Part shown: in pieces, positions 41,897 through 50,698 of the stretch
Numbering within the stretch: position 1 is the first letter of the stretch
Layout: each line of letters opens with the position of its first letter
Assembly: GCA_964449325.1 (NCBI GenBank)
Contig: CAYUYJ010000005.1
Location: 1 to 64,000 of the forward strand
Direction of reading: 5' to 3'
Length of the DNA stretch: 64,000 bases
DNA from: RGIG3002 sp964449325
GTDB taxonomy: Bacteria > Bacillota > Clostridia > Lachnospirales > Lachnospiraceae
Translations under genes and position numbers: made by a program
Notes under the pieces: generated by a model
The model's input: only the letters and a program-made list of their open reading frames with translations
Databases searched by the model: none
Told to the model about the DNA's origin: nothing

Positions 41897-42163
41897 TCAG
41901 TAAGAAAAAGGCATAGAAGGTGTCAGTAGAGAATCATTTTCTTGCAGAGAGAGGAAGTCATCGGCTGGAAGCTTCCTTAAGTTCAGATGATACTCGAATT
42001 TCCCACCGGAGCTTCTTGGGTGAACATCATTGCTTTAGTGATAAGTAGTTTAAGACGGAGGCAGCACGTTACGCTGAAAAGAGCCTGAAAGAATTTCAGG
42101 AATTTGGGTGGTACCGCGGATAGATTTCGTCCCTTGCAAAGTAACTTTTGCAAGGGATTTTTG
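41897..42163 (+). promoter_or_regulatory. T-box leader of pheST (tRNA-Phe sensing)
   Basis: The diagnostic T-box sequence GGGTGGTACCGCGG (42106-42119) is followed by a terminator hairpin CCCTTGCAAA (42131-42140) with TTTGCAAGGG (42147-42156) and a T run. Upstream lies a long structured stem I region (about 41930-42040). In T-box RNAs uncharged tRNA pairs with a specifier codon and with the T-box bulge and prevents termination. The specifier should be Phe; a candidate UUC is at 42000-42002, placed by eye only. It accounts for the 340 bases without a gene here. Confidence 0.93.
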
Positions 42164-42200
42164 TTTGCGCGGAATGAATAAAACAGAGAGGAAATGAATC

Positions 42201-43220
42201 ATGAAAGCAAAGTTAGAACAAATCAAGGCTGAAGCCCTCAGTAAAATTGAAAGCAGTGATGCTTTGGAAAAACTGAATGAAATCCGGGTAAGCTACCTTG
42301 GGAAAAAAGGTGAGCTTACCGCAGTGCTCAAAAGTATGAAGGATGTAGCACCGGAAGACCGTCCTAAAGTGGGGCAGATGGTAAACGAAACGAGAGAAGA
42401 AATTGAGAAAGTATTGGAAAAACATATTTCCCGGATGGAAAAAGCCGTACGGGAGGCCAAAATGAAAAGTGAGGTTATTGATGTAACCCTTCCGGCAAAG
42501 AAAAATAATGTGGGACATCGTCATCCAAACACGATTGCATTGGAAGAAGTAGAGCGTATTTTTATCGGTATGGGTTATGAAGTTGTGGAAGGCCCTGAAA
42601 TTGAAAAGGATTACTATAACTTTGAAGCTTTGAATATTCCGAAAGACCATCCGGCAAGAGATGAGCAGGATACCTTTTATGTGAGTGATGACATCGTTCT
42701 TCGTACACAGACCTCTCCGGTACAGGTTCGTGAGATGGAAAAGGGAAAGCTGCCTATCCGTATGATTGCACCGGGAAGAGTGTTCCGTTCTGACGAAGTG
42801 GATGCAACCCATTCCCCTTCCTTTCATCAGATAGAAGGACTTGTTATTGATAAAAACATCACCTTTGCGGATTTGAAAGGAACGCTTGCGGAGTTTGCAA
42901 AAGAGTTATTCGGCGAAGATACAAAAGTAAAATTCAGACCCCATCATTTCCCGTTTACCGAGCCCAGTGCGGAGGTAGATGTTTCCTGCTTTAAATGTGG
43001 CGGAAGCGGATGCCGGTTCTGCAAAGGAAGCGGCTGGATTGAAATTTTAGGCTGCGGAATGGTACACCCGGAAGTATTAAGACGTTGCAATATTGACCCG
43101 GAGGAATATTCAGGTTTTGCTTTCGGTGTAGGCTTGGAGCGTATTGCGCTTTTGAAATATGAAATTGACGATATGAGACTGCTGTATGAAAATGACAGCC
43201 GTTTCTTAAAACAGTTCTAA
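42201..43220 (+). CDS. pheS: Phenylalanine-tRNA ligase alpha subunit
   Basis: The 339-residue class II synthetase catalytic subunit has an N-terminal coiled coil (about 1-90) and class II motifs (motif 2 region GRVFRSDEVDATHSPSFHQI, motif 3 GFAFGVGLERIALLKY). A Cys-rich insert CFKCGGSGCRFCKGSGW is common in Firmicutes. It charges tRNA-Phe as an (alpha-beta)2 tetramer with PheT, directly downstream. Regulated by the T-box in front. Confidence 0.98.
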   Translation: MKAKLEQIKAEALSKIESSDALEKLNEIRVSYLGKKGELTAVLKSMKDVAPEDRPKVGQMVNETREEIEKVLEKHISRMEKAVREAKMKSEVIDVTLPAKKNNVGHRHPNTIALEEVERIFIGMGYEVVEGPEIEKDYYNFEALNIPKDHPARDEQDTFYVSDDIVLRTQTSPVQVREMEKGKLPIRMIAPGRVFRSDEVDATHSPSFHQIEGLVIDKNITFADLKGTLAEFAKELFGEDTKVKFRPHHFPFTEPSAEVDVSCFKCGGSGCRFCKGSGWIEILGCGMVHPEVLRRCNIDPEEYSGFAFGVGLERIALLKYEIDDMRLLYENDSRFLKQF

Positions 43221-43244
43221 TATCAGGAAAGAAAGGGAAAAGAA

Positions 43245-45665
43245 ATGAATACAGCATTATCATGGATTAAAGCATATGTACCGGAGCTTCAGTGTGAAGA
43301 TCAGGAATATTTTGACAAGATGACCCTGACAGGAACGAAAGTGGAAGGGTATGAAAGATTAGACAAAAATCTGGAAAAAATCGTAGTAGGACAGATTGAA
43401 AAAATCGAACGTCACCCGGATGCTGACAAATTGATTATTTGTCAGGTGAATATCGGTAGTGAAACCATCCAGATTGTAACCGGAGCACCGAATGTGAAAG
43501 AAGGAGATAAGATTCCGGTTGTATTGGATGGCGGAAAGGTTGCAGGCGGTCATGACGGCGGTCCCCTTCCCGAAAACGGCATAAAAATCAAAGCCGGAAA
43601 GTTGCGTGGTGTGCCCTCAAACGGAATGATGTGTGCCATTGAAGAGCTTGGCTCGAGCAGAGATATGTATCCGGAGGCACCGGAGGATGGTGTATATATT
43701 TTCCAGGATGATGTGGAGGTAGGCAGTGATGCGATCGAAGCATTGGGACTTCATGATACCGTATTTGAATACGAAATTACCTCTAACCGTGTGGATTGCT
43801 ATAGTATTTTGGGTATTGCAAGAGAAGCGGCAGCTACCTTTAGAAAGCCCTTTGTTCCGCCTGTTGTGGAAGTGAAAGAAAACGGCGAAGATGTGAATGA
43901 TTATGTTTCTGTTGAAGTGGAGGATAAAGATCTTTGTACCAGATATTGTGCGAGAGTATGTAAAAATATTAAAATCGGACCTTCACCCAAATGGATGCAG
44001 AGAAGACTGGCAGCAAGCGGAATCAGACCGATTAACAATCTGGTAGATATTACAAACTATGTCATGGAAGAGTACGGTCAGCCCATGCATGCTTTTGATT
44101 TAGATACCGTAGCAGGACACAAAATTATTGTGCGGCGAGCAAAGGACGGAGAGGAATTCCAGACTTTAGACGGACAGATGCGTAAGCTGGATTCTGAAAT
44201 TCTGATGATTTGCGATGCAGAAAAGGAAATCGGAATTGCCGGTATTATGGGTGGTGAAAACTCCAAGATTACAGACAATGTAAAAACCGTTCTGTTTGAA
44301 GCAGCTACCTTTAACGGTCCCAATATCCGTAAATCTGCGAAAAGACTGGGACTTCGTACAGATGCTTCCGGCAAATTTGAAAAGGGACTTGATCCGGTGA
44401 ACGCGAAGGCTGCCATTGACAGAGCATGTCAGTTGATTCAGGAATTGGGCTGTGGAGAAGTGGTAGGAGGAACGGTAGATGTATGTGAGCCTATCAAAGA
44501 AAGAAAGAAAGTAAAATTCGAGCCGGAAAGAATCAACAAGTTCTTAGGTACGGATATTTCCAAAGAAGAGATGCTTGCTATTTTCAAGATGTTGGAATTA
44601 GACTATGATGAGGCAACAGAGGAAATTACTGCACCATCCTTCCGCCAGGATATCGGCTGCTTTGCAGATATTGCAGAGGAAGTGGCAAGATTTTTCGGCT
44701 ATGATAAGATTCCGGTGTCCCTGCCAAGCGGAGAAGCTACAACCGGAAAGCTTTCCTTCAAAATGAGGGTAGAAGCAAAAGCAAGAGAAATTGCGGAATT
44801 TTGCGGCTTTTCACAGGGTATGAATTATTCTTTTGAAAGTCCGAAGGTATTTGACAAGCTGTTGCTTCCGGAAGACAGCCAATACAGAAGTGCGGTGAAA
44901 ATTACCAATCCGTTAGGAGAGGATTTCTCCATTATGAGAACATTGTCTTTAAACGGTATGCTGACCAGCCTTTCTACAAACTATAACAGAAGAAATAAAA
45001 ATGTTCGTCTTTATGAACTGGGAAATGTATATTTACCGAAGCAGATGCCGATGACGGAACTTCCGGAGGAAAGAATGCAGTTTACACTCGGTATGTACGG
45101 AGAAGGTGACTTCTTTACGATGAAGGGTGTTATTGAGGAGTTCTTTGACAGCATTGGTATGAGAAAGAAAATCAATTATGAGCCGAATGCCGGAAAATGT
45201 TATCTCCACCCGGGACGTCAGGCAGCAATTTCTTATGAAGGAACGGTGGTCGGATTCCTTGGCGAAGTTCATCCGGAGGTTCTGGATAATTACAGCATCG
45301 GAACGAAAGCCTATATAGCGGTGCTGGATATGCCGGAGGTTCTTAAATTTGCTTCCTTCGACCGAAAATATGAAGGTATTGCAAAATATCCTGCGGTTAC
45401 CCGTGATATCAGTATGGTCGTACCGAAGGAAATTCTGGTCGGACAGATTGAAAATATGATTGAGCAGCGCGGAGGAAAGATTTTGGAGTCTTATTCTCTG
45501 TTCGATATATATGAGGGTGCACAGATTAAAGAAGGCTATAAATCCGTGGCTTATTCCATTTCCTTCCGGGCAAAGGACAGAACTCTGGAGGATGCGGATG
45601 TCACCGCAGCTATGAAGAAGATTTTAAACGGATTGGAAAGCCTTGGAATTGAACTTCGTGCTTAA
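43245..45665 (+). CDS. pheT: Phenylalanine-tRNA ligase beta subunit
   Basis: At 806 residues it has the full PheT layout: an N-terminal OB-type tRNA-binding domain (about 40-150, VVGQIEKIERHPDADKLIIC), B3/B4 editing domain (about 215-385), B5 (about 405-475), a catalytic-like domain and a C-terminal ferredoxin-like anticodon-binding domain (from about 710). It edits mischarged Tyr and supports PheS. It begins 24 bases after pheS with GAAAGGGAAAAG ahead. Confidence 0.98.
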   Translation: MNTALSWIKAYVPELQCEDQEYFDKMTLTGTKVEGYERLDKNLEKIVVGQIEKIERHPDADKLIICQVNIGSETIQIVTGAPNVKEGDKIPVVLDGGKVAGGHDGGPLPENGIKIKAGKLRGVPSNGMMCAIEELGSSRDMYPEAPEDGVYIFQDDVEVGSDAIEALGLHDTVFEYEITSNRVDCYSILGIAREAAATFRKPFVPPVVEVKENGEDVNDYVSVEVEDKDLCTRYCARVCKNIKIGPSPKWMQRRLAASGIRPINNLVDITNYVMEEYGQPMHAFDLDTVAGHKIIVRRAKDGEEFQTLDGQMRKLDSEILMICDAEKEIGIAGIMGGENSKITDNVKTVLFEAATFNGPNIRKSAKRLGLRTDASGKFEKGLDPVNAKAAIDRACQLIQELGCGEVVGGTVDVCEPIKERKKVKFEPERINKFLGTDISKEEMLAIFKMLELDYDEATEEITAPSFRQDIGCFADIAEEVARFFGYDKIPVSLPSGEATTGKLSFKMRVEAKAREIAEFCGFSQGMNYSFESPKVFDKLLLPEDSQYRSAVKITNPLGEDFSIMRTLSLNGMLTSLSTNYNRRNKNVRLYELGNVYLPKQMPMTELPEERMQFTLGMYGEGDFFTMKGVIEEFFDSIGMRKKINYEPNAGKCYLHPGRQAAISYEGTVVGFLGEVHPEVLDNYSIGTKAYIAVLDMPEVLKFASFDRKYEGIAKYPAVTRDISMVVPKEILVGQIENMIEQRGGKILESYSLFDIYEGAQIKEGYKSVAYSISFRAKDRTLEDADVTAAMKKILNGLESLGIELRA

Positions 45666-45711
45666 GTGCAGAAAGAAGTATAATATAGAAGTTTGAGAGG
45701 ATTAAGAACGC

Positions 45712-47133
45712 ATGGAAAATAAAAACACATGGGAGCTTTTGAATGAAAAACAGTTAAAAGAAGCAGAGGCTCTTTCCAAAGAATATATGGATTTTTTGGA
45801 CAATGGAAAGACCGAAAGAGAATGTGTGGATACCATTGTCAACATGATTGAAAAAGAGGGCTATAAGGAACTGGAAACTTTAATCAAGAGCGGAACAAAG
45901 CTGAAAAAAGGTGATAAGGTGTACGCGGTGTGCATGAACAAGGCTGTTGCCATGTTTCAGATTGGAAGCAGACCTTTTACCGACGGCATGAATATTTTGG
46001 GAGCACATATTGATTCCCCGCGTCTGGATGTGAAACAGAATCCGTTATTTGAAGAAGGTGGTTTCGCTTATCTGGATACCCACTATTATGGTGGTGTTAA
46101 GAAATACCAGTGGGTCACCCTTCCGCTTGCACTGCATGGTGTTATGATTAAAAAGGACGGCACCTGTGTAGAAATCAATATCGGTGAGGAAGAGGATGAT
46201 CCGGTATTCTTCATTTCCGATTTGCTAATACATTTAGCAGCGGAACAGCTTGATAAAAAAGCGGCAAAGGTCATTGAGGGTGAGGCACTGGATTTGATTA
46301 TCGGTAACAAGCCGCTTGTGATTAACAATGCAGAGAACAAGGAAGAAGAGAAAAAGGAAGCCGGAAAAGAGGCAGTGAAAAAAGGTGTCCTTGCAATTTT
46401 GAAGGAAATGTATGATGTGGAAGAGGAAGATTTCCTTTCCGCAGAGTTAGAAGTTGTTCCGGCAGGAAAGGCAAGAGAAGCAGGACTTGACAGAAGCATG
46501 ATTTTAGCTTACGGACAGGACGACAGGGTTTGTGCCTTTACTTCCGTAAAAGCTATGTTGGATACAAAGAAAACAGACAGAACAGCATGTTGCATTCTGG
46601 TGGACAAAGAGGAAATAGGCAGCGTAGGTGCTACCGGAATGGAATCCAGATTTTTTGAGAATACGGTAGCTGAGGTGATGAATCTTGCAGGAGAATACAG
46701 TGAATTGAATGTACGCAGATGTCTGGCCGCTTCCTGCATGCTTTCTTCCGATGTGAGTGCCGGTTTTGACCCTTCCTACGCGGCAAGCTTTGAAAAGAAA
46801 AATACGGCATTTTTAGGAAACGGCATGGTATTTAATAAGTTTACCGGTGTCAGAGGAAAATCCGGTTCCAACGATGCTAACGCAGAATATATAGCGCATA
46901 TTCGTTCCGTTTTTGAAAAAGAGAGCATTAACTTCCAGACGGCAGAGCTTGGTAAAGTAGACGCAGGAGGTGGGGGAACCATTGCATATATTCTTGCTCT
47001 TTACGGCATGAATGTAATTGACAGCGGTGTTGCGGTGCTTAATATGCATGCTCCATGGGAAGCAACCAGCAAGGCAGATGTCTATGAAACAAAAAGAGGC
47101 TATGAAGCATTCCTGAAACATGCGGATTTATAA
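45712..47133 (+). CDS. M18-family aminopeptidase
   Basis: A 473-residue zinc aminopeptidase with the M18 metal ligands visible in LGAHIDSPRLDVK (about 95-107), VDKEEIGSVGATGMES (about 299-314), SSDVSAGFDPSY and the C-terminal MHAPWEATSKAD. Related enzymes cut acidic N-terminal residues from peptides in the cytoplasm. No signal peptide. It follows pheT by 46 bases and precedes queA; a link to those genes beyond position is not apparent. Confidence 0.93.
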   Translation: MENKNTWELLNEKQLKEAEALSKEYMDFLDNGKTERECVDTIVNMIEKEGYKELETLIKSGTKLKKGDKVYAVCMNKAVAMFQIGSRPFTDGMNILGAHIDSPRLDVKQNPLFEEGGFAYLDTHYYGGVKKYQWVTLPLALHGVMIKKDGTCVEINIGEEEDDPVFFISDLLIHLAAEQLDKKAAKVIEGEALDLIIGNKPLVINNAENKEEEKKEAGKEAVKKGVLAILKEMYDVEEEDFLSAELEVVPAGKAREAGLDRSMILAYGQDDRVCAFTSVKAMLDTKKTDRTACCILVDKEEIGSVGATGMESRFFENTVAEVMNLAGEYSELNVRRCLAASCMLSSDVSAGFDPSYAASFEKKNTAFLGNGMVFNKFTGVRGKSGSNDANAEYIAHIRSVFEKESINFQTAELGKVDAGGGGTIAYILALYGMNVIDSGVAVLNMHAPWEATSKADVYETKRGYEAFLKHADL

Positions 47134-47159
47134 ATGAGCCGGATGTGCATGGAGGAAAC

Positions 47160-48212
47160 ATGGAAAATTTAAAAAAATCAGACTTTTATTTTGATTTACC
47201 GGAAGAACTGATTGCCCAGGATCCGCTTGAGGATCGTTCCGCATCCAGACTTCTTATGCTGAATAAAAATACCGGCGAGGTGGAGCATCATATTTTTCGG
47301 GAAATCATTGATTATTTAAATCCCGGTGACTGCCTTGTACTAAACAATACAAAGGTTATTCCGGCAAGGTTACTTGGCTGCAAGGAAGATACCGGTGCGA
47401 CAGTGGAAGTGCTTCTTTTGAAACGGCATGAAGCTGATGTGTGGGAAACACTGGTAAAACCGGGAAAGAAAGCAAAGCCCGGAACCCGCCTTGTATTTGG
47501 AGACGGCTTACTGAAGGCGGAGGTTTTAGAGACGGTAGAAGAGGGAAACCGACTCATCAGGTTTTCGTATGAAGGTATTTTTGAAGAAGTGCTGGATAAA
47601 CTGGGAGAAATGCCCCTTCCTCCGTATATTACCCATAAATTGCAGGATAAGAACCGTTATCAGACCGTATATGCGAAGTATGAAGGTTCGGCTGCAGCAC
47701 CTACAGCGGGATTGCATTTTACGAAGGAACTGCTTGCAAAGATAGAAGAAAAGGGTATAAAAATTGCTTATGTAACACTGCATGTGGGACTTGGAACGTT
47801 TCGTCCGGTGAAGGTGGATAATATTTTGGAGCATCATATGCATTCGGAATATTATCAGATTTCCGAAGAGACTGCAAAGGTGATTAACGAAACGAAGGAA
47901 AAGGGTGGCAGAGTCATCTGTGTGGGAACAACAAGCTGTCGGACCGTGGAAAGCGCGGCGGACGAAAACGGACATATAGAAGCGGGCTGTGACAATACGG
48001 AAATCTTTATTTATCCGGGGTATCGGTTTAAGGTGCTGGATGCATTGATTACGAATTTTCATCTGCCGGAGTCTACGTTGGTGATGCTGGTGTCGGCACT
48101 TGCAGGAAGAGAAAATGTATTGCATGCGTATCAACAGGCAATTGAAGAAAAATATCGCTTCTTTAGTTTCGGAGATGCCATGTTTATTACCAATACGTTT
48201 GAGAAATACTAA
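47160..48212 (+). CDS. queA: S-adenosylmethionine:tRNA ribosyltransferase-isomerase
   Basis: A 350-residue enzyme that transfers the ribosyl part of SAM to preQ1 at tRNA position 34 to give epoxyqueuosine. Family motifs include LPEELIAQDPLEDRSASRLL at the N-terminus, GDCLVLNNTKVIPARL, EGSAAAPTAGLHFT and CVGTTSCRTVES. ATG 47160 is used, with GGAGG just ahead; GTG 47145 would add five residues. tgt is not adjacent. A bidirectional terminator separates it from tyrA. Confidence 0.97.
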   Translation: MENLKKSDFYFDLPEELIAQDPLEDRSASRLLMLNKNTGEVEHHIFREIIDYLNPGDCLVLNNTKVIPARLLGCKEDTGATVEVLLLKRHEADVWETLVKPGKKAKPGTRLVFGDGLLKAEVLETVEEGNRLIRFSYEGIFEEVLDKLGEMPLPPYITHKLQDKNRYQTVYAKYEGSAAAPTAGLHFTKELLAKIEEKGIKIAYVTLHVGLGTFRPVKVDNILEHHMHSEYYQISEETAKVINETKEKGGRVICVGTTSCRTVESAADENGHIEAGCDNTEIFIYPGYRFKVLDALITNFHLPESTLVMLVSALAGRENVLHAYQQAIEEKYRFFSFGDAMFITNTFEKY

Positions 48213-48242
48213 AAAAGTGTCGCAGCAGAGCGACACTTTTTT
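48211..48242. terminator. Bidirectional terminator between queA and tyrA
   Basis: AAAAAAGTGTCG (48211-48222) pairs perfectly with CGACACTTTTTT (48231-48242). It ends queA on the plus strand and, with its A run read in reverse, tyrA on the minus strand; it overlaps both stop codons. Confidence 0.95.
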
Positions 48243-49341
48243 AGTATTTGGAGTACACCGTATATCCTTTTCCGACTAAAATTGAAGTTGCCTGTTCAAT
48301 TGCCGCCTCTTCATAAAATTCAATCTGAAGGATACCATCCTCGTATTCACGATTATGGGTAATACCGATATTTTTTATGTTTATATTGTTCAAAGCGAGC
48401 ATGGTGGCAATGGAGGCAAGAGCACCTGCTTCGTCCCGAATATCTACTCGAAGAGAATACGATTTTTTAATCGGTCCGCTGGAAGCCTCGATAAAAGAAT
48501 CACGATAGCTTCGTGCTTCATCAAAAAAGGAATATAATGCCTCGGCATCTTTATCTTCCAGTTTTTCCTTGATTTGTGACAGTGCCTCGATATAGTTATT
48601 TAAAAGTTTCAAAATATTGTCTGTATTCGCCAGACAAATTTGCTGCCACATCACCGGGGAGGAGGAAGCAATACGAGTAATGTCCTTAAAACCGCCTGCG
48701 GCGATGAGCTTCATCGTTCCCTCTTTGGAGTCATTATCACGCACCAGATTGACAAGGCTTGCCGCAACTACATGGGGGAGATGACTGATTGCCGCCGTCA
48801 CATAGTCATGCTCCTGATAGGACAAGACCAGTGGAATAGAACCTAAAGCCTGTACCAGTTTTTTGTAGGCATCGATTTTTAACTCCGGGACTTCTGCTGT
48901 AGGTGTCAGAATATAGTAGGCATTTTCCAAAAGAAGCGCTTTGGAATTGACAAAGCCAAAACGTTCGCTGCCTGCCATCGGATGTCCGCCGATAAATTGT
49001 GCATTCAGTCCCAGTGCCTTAATATGAGTATGGATTTCGGTTTTGACACTGCCTACATCGGTAATAATACAGTTTTTGTTTAAAAATCCGGCGAGAAGCT
49101 GTATATTTTCATCATTTTTGGAAACGGGTGCACAAAGAAATACATAATCGCATGTTTCAAAATGAGCATCAATTTTTTCTAAAATAACATCGGCGATACC
49201 TTCCTCCTTTGCAAGAGAAAGAGTATCGCTGTTAATATCATATGCTATAATTTTTGTATCGGGCAGCTTCAGACGGAGAGCCTTTGCAATGGAGCCGCCA
49301 ATCAGTCCAAGACCTACAAAGCCACAAGTGAGAGTGGACAT
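48241..49341 (-). CDS. tyrA: Prephenate dehydrogenase with ACT domain
   Basis: A 366-residue enzyme of tyrosine synthesis that oxidatively decarboxylates prephenate to 4-hydroxyphenylpyruvate. It has an N-terminal Rossmann motif GFVGLGLIGGSIAKAL (about 7-22), the catalytic region FIGGHPMAGSERFGF and SHLPHVVAASLV, and a C-terminal ACT domain (about 298-366, LRVDIRDEAGALASIATML) expected to bind Tyr or Phe for feedback control. The start codon at 49341 is preceded by AGGAGG on the minus strand. It follows aroF by 9 bases. Confidence 0.96.
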   Translation of the reverse strand: MSTLTCGFVGLGLIGGSIAKALRLKLPDTKIIAYDINSDTLSLAKEEGIADVILEKIDAHFETCDYVFLCAPVSKNDENIQLLAGFLNKNCIITDVGSVKTEIHTHIKALGLNAQFIGGHPMAGSERFGFVNSKALLLENAYYILTPTAEVPELKIDAYKKLVQALGSIPLVLSYQEHDYVTAAISHLPHVVAASLVNLVRDNDSKEGTMKLIAAGGFKDITRIASSSPVMWQQICLANTDNILKLLNNYIEALSQIKEKLEDKDAEALYSFFDEARSYRDSFIEASSGPIKKSYSLRVDIRDEAGALASIATMLALNNINIKNIGITHNREYEDGILQIEFYEEAAIEQATSILVGKGYTVYSKY

Positions 49342-49350
49342 GAGTACCTC

Positions 49351-50370
49351 CTATAAAGCAAAAGAACGTCCGACTACATCACAGAATGGTTTCAGTTCTT
49401 TTGTTAATGTATCGAATTTTTCAAAGGTTAATGACTGCGGTCCGTCCGAAAGGGCGTGTGCCGGATCGTTGTGAACTTCAATCATCAGTCCGTCAGCGCC
49501 ACAGGCAACACCGGCTTTTGCCATCGGAGCAACGTATTTGTAAGCACCGGTAGAATGGGATGGGTCTACAATAACCGGAAGATGGGTACGTTCCTTCAAA
49601 ACCGGAACGGCACTTAAATCAAGCGTATTTCGTGTAGCCGTTTCATAAGTACGGATACCTCTCTCGCATAATACTACATTGGGGTTGCCTTCTGCAATGA
49701 TATATTCTGCGGCATTTAACCATTCGTCAATGGTAGCACACAAGCCTCTTTTTAAAAGTACCGGAAGACCGGAACGTCCGGCTTCTTTTAACAGAATAAA
49801 GTTCTGCATATTTCTGGCACCAATCTGAATCATATCCACATATTTTACCGCAGCTTCGATGGCTTCTAAACTGACAACCTCGCAAATGGTAGAAAGTCCG
49901 GTTTCTGCTTTAGCCGTCTGCATATAGCGAAGTCCTTCTTCTTCCAATCCCTGAAAGGAGTACGGAGAAGTACGGGGCTTGTAAGCACCGCCACGCAGGA
50001 TGGTTGCGCCGGATTTTTTGACGGCACGGGCAATGGTCATTAACTGTTCTTCAGTTTCCACGGCACAGGGACCTGCCATAATCGTCAGATTGTCCGGTCC
50101 GATTTGTGTATTGCCGACCTTCACACAGGTAGGTTCCGGATGAAATTTTTTATTGGCAAGTTTGTAGCTTTCGGTAACAGGGACAATTCGGTCGACATCT
50201 TTATATACCATAAGGTTTTCGCTGGAAATTTTGCTTTTGTCGCCAACTACACCGATGATGGTGACTTCTTCCCCGGTGGAAAGATGAGTTTTGAGGCCGC
50301 TTGCTTCGATGTATTCGGTAACGGCAGCAATACTGGATTTTGCTGCGTTTGGTTTCATAATAATAATCAT
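49351..50370 (-). CDS. aroF: 3-deoxy-7-phosphoheptulonate (DAHP) synthase, class I-beta
   Basis: The 339-residue enzyme condenses PEP and erythrose 4-phosphate, the first step of aromatic synthesis. It has an N-terminal regulatory domain of about 75 residues, as in the Thermotoga type, then the KDPG-like barrel with NLTIMAGPCAVETEEQ, ILRGGAYKPRTSPYSFQG, LPVIVDPSHSTGAYKYV and MIEVHNDPAHALSDGPQSL. It is the first gene of an aroF-tyrA operon, which suggests tyrosine-directed flux. AAAGGAAACATT lies ahead of the start. Confidence 0.97.
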   Translation of the reverse strand: MIIIMKPNAAKSSIAAVTEYIEASGLKTHLSTGEEVTIIGVVGDKSKISSENLMVYKDVDRIVPVTESYKLANKKFHPEPTCVKVGNTQIGPDNLTIMAGPCAVETEEQLMTIARAVKKSGATILRGGAYKPRTSPYSFQGLEEEGLRYMQTAKAETGLSTICEVVSLEAIEAAVKYVDMIQIGARNMQNFILLKEAGRSGLPVLLKRGLCATIDEWLNAAEYIIAEGNPNVVLCERGIRTYETATRNTLDLSAVPVLKERTHLPVIVDPSHSTGAYKYVAPMAKAGVACGADGLMIEVHNDPAHALSDGPQSLTFEKFDTLTKELKPFCDVVGRSFAL

Positions 50371-50436
50371 AATGTTTCCTTTCCGTGCCGGAAAAAGAAT
50401 CCGGCCGCTTCATAATTTCAAAACTGACTGTTTAAC

Positions 50437-50465
50437 AGTATAACGCTTCAACGTGCGAAAGTCAA
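50437..50465 (-). promoter_or_regulatory. SigA-type promoter of aroF-tyrA
   Basis: On the minus strand TTGACT (50465-50460), 17-base spacer, TATACT (50442-50437), about 65 bases ahead of aroF. Confidence 0.85.
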
Positions 50466-50582
50466 TAGAAGAAAATGGCGTAAAATTAAGTACTTTTAAA
50501 TCGGGTGACCGGAAGAGTACATAGAATTATTAACAAAAAAACAGAAAAAGAATGAAAATGTATGAAAAATGCACATAAAAGC

Positions 50583-50611
50583 TTGTAATTCGGAATAAAA
50601 TTTAGTAAAAT
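50583..50611 (+). promoter_or_regulatory. SigA-type promoter of the EF-G-like gene
   Basis: TTGTAA (50583-50588), 17-base spacer, TAAAAT (50606-50611), followed by an 80-base leader. The span 50466-50582 between the two divergent promoters holds nothing else I recognise. Confidence 0.65.
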
Positions 50612-50698
50612 CTAACTATGGGAAGCGGAATAGTAAGGCATATATCCAATTCTGTCTTAGCAAAATACCCAAAAACATCAAAATTGGAGGAAACTATT

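Noticed and set aside
41930..42120. Possible tRNA gene in the region before pheS
   Set aside because: No cloverleaf; the GGGTGGTACCGCGG core and terminator show a T-box leader.
42213..42827. 204-residue open frame on the minus strand
   Set aside because: Opposite pheS; Phe/His-rich shadow without a ribosome binding site.
45679..45684. TATAAT between pheT and the aminopeptidase gene
   Set aside because: No -35 at proper spacing; pheT read-through is more likely.
47526..48236. 236-residue open frame on the minus strand
   Set aside because: It is opposite queA, Cys/His/Arg-rich without a known motif, and starts in the terminator.
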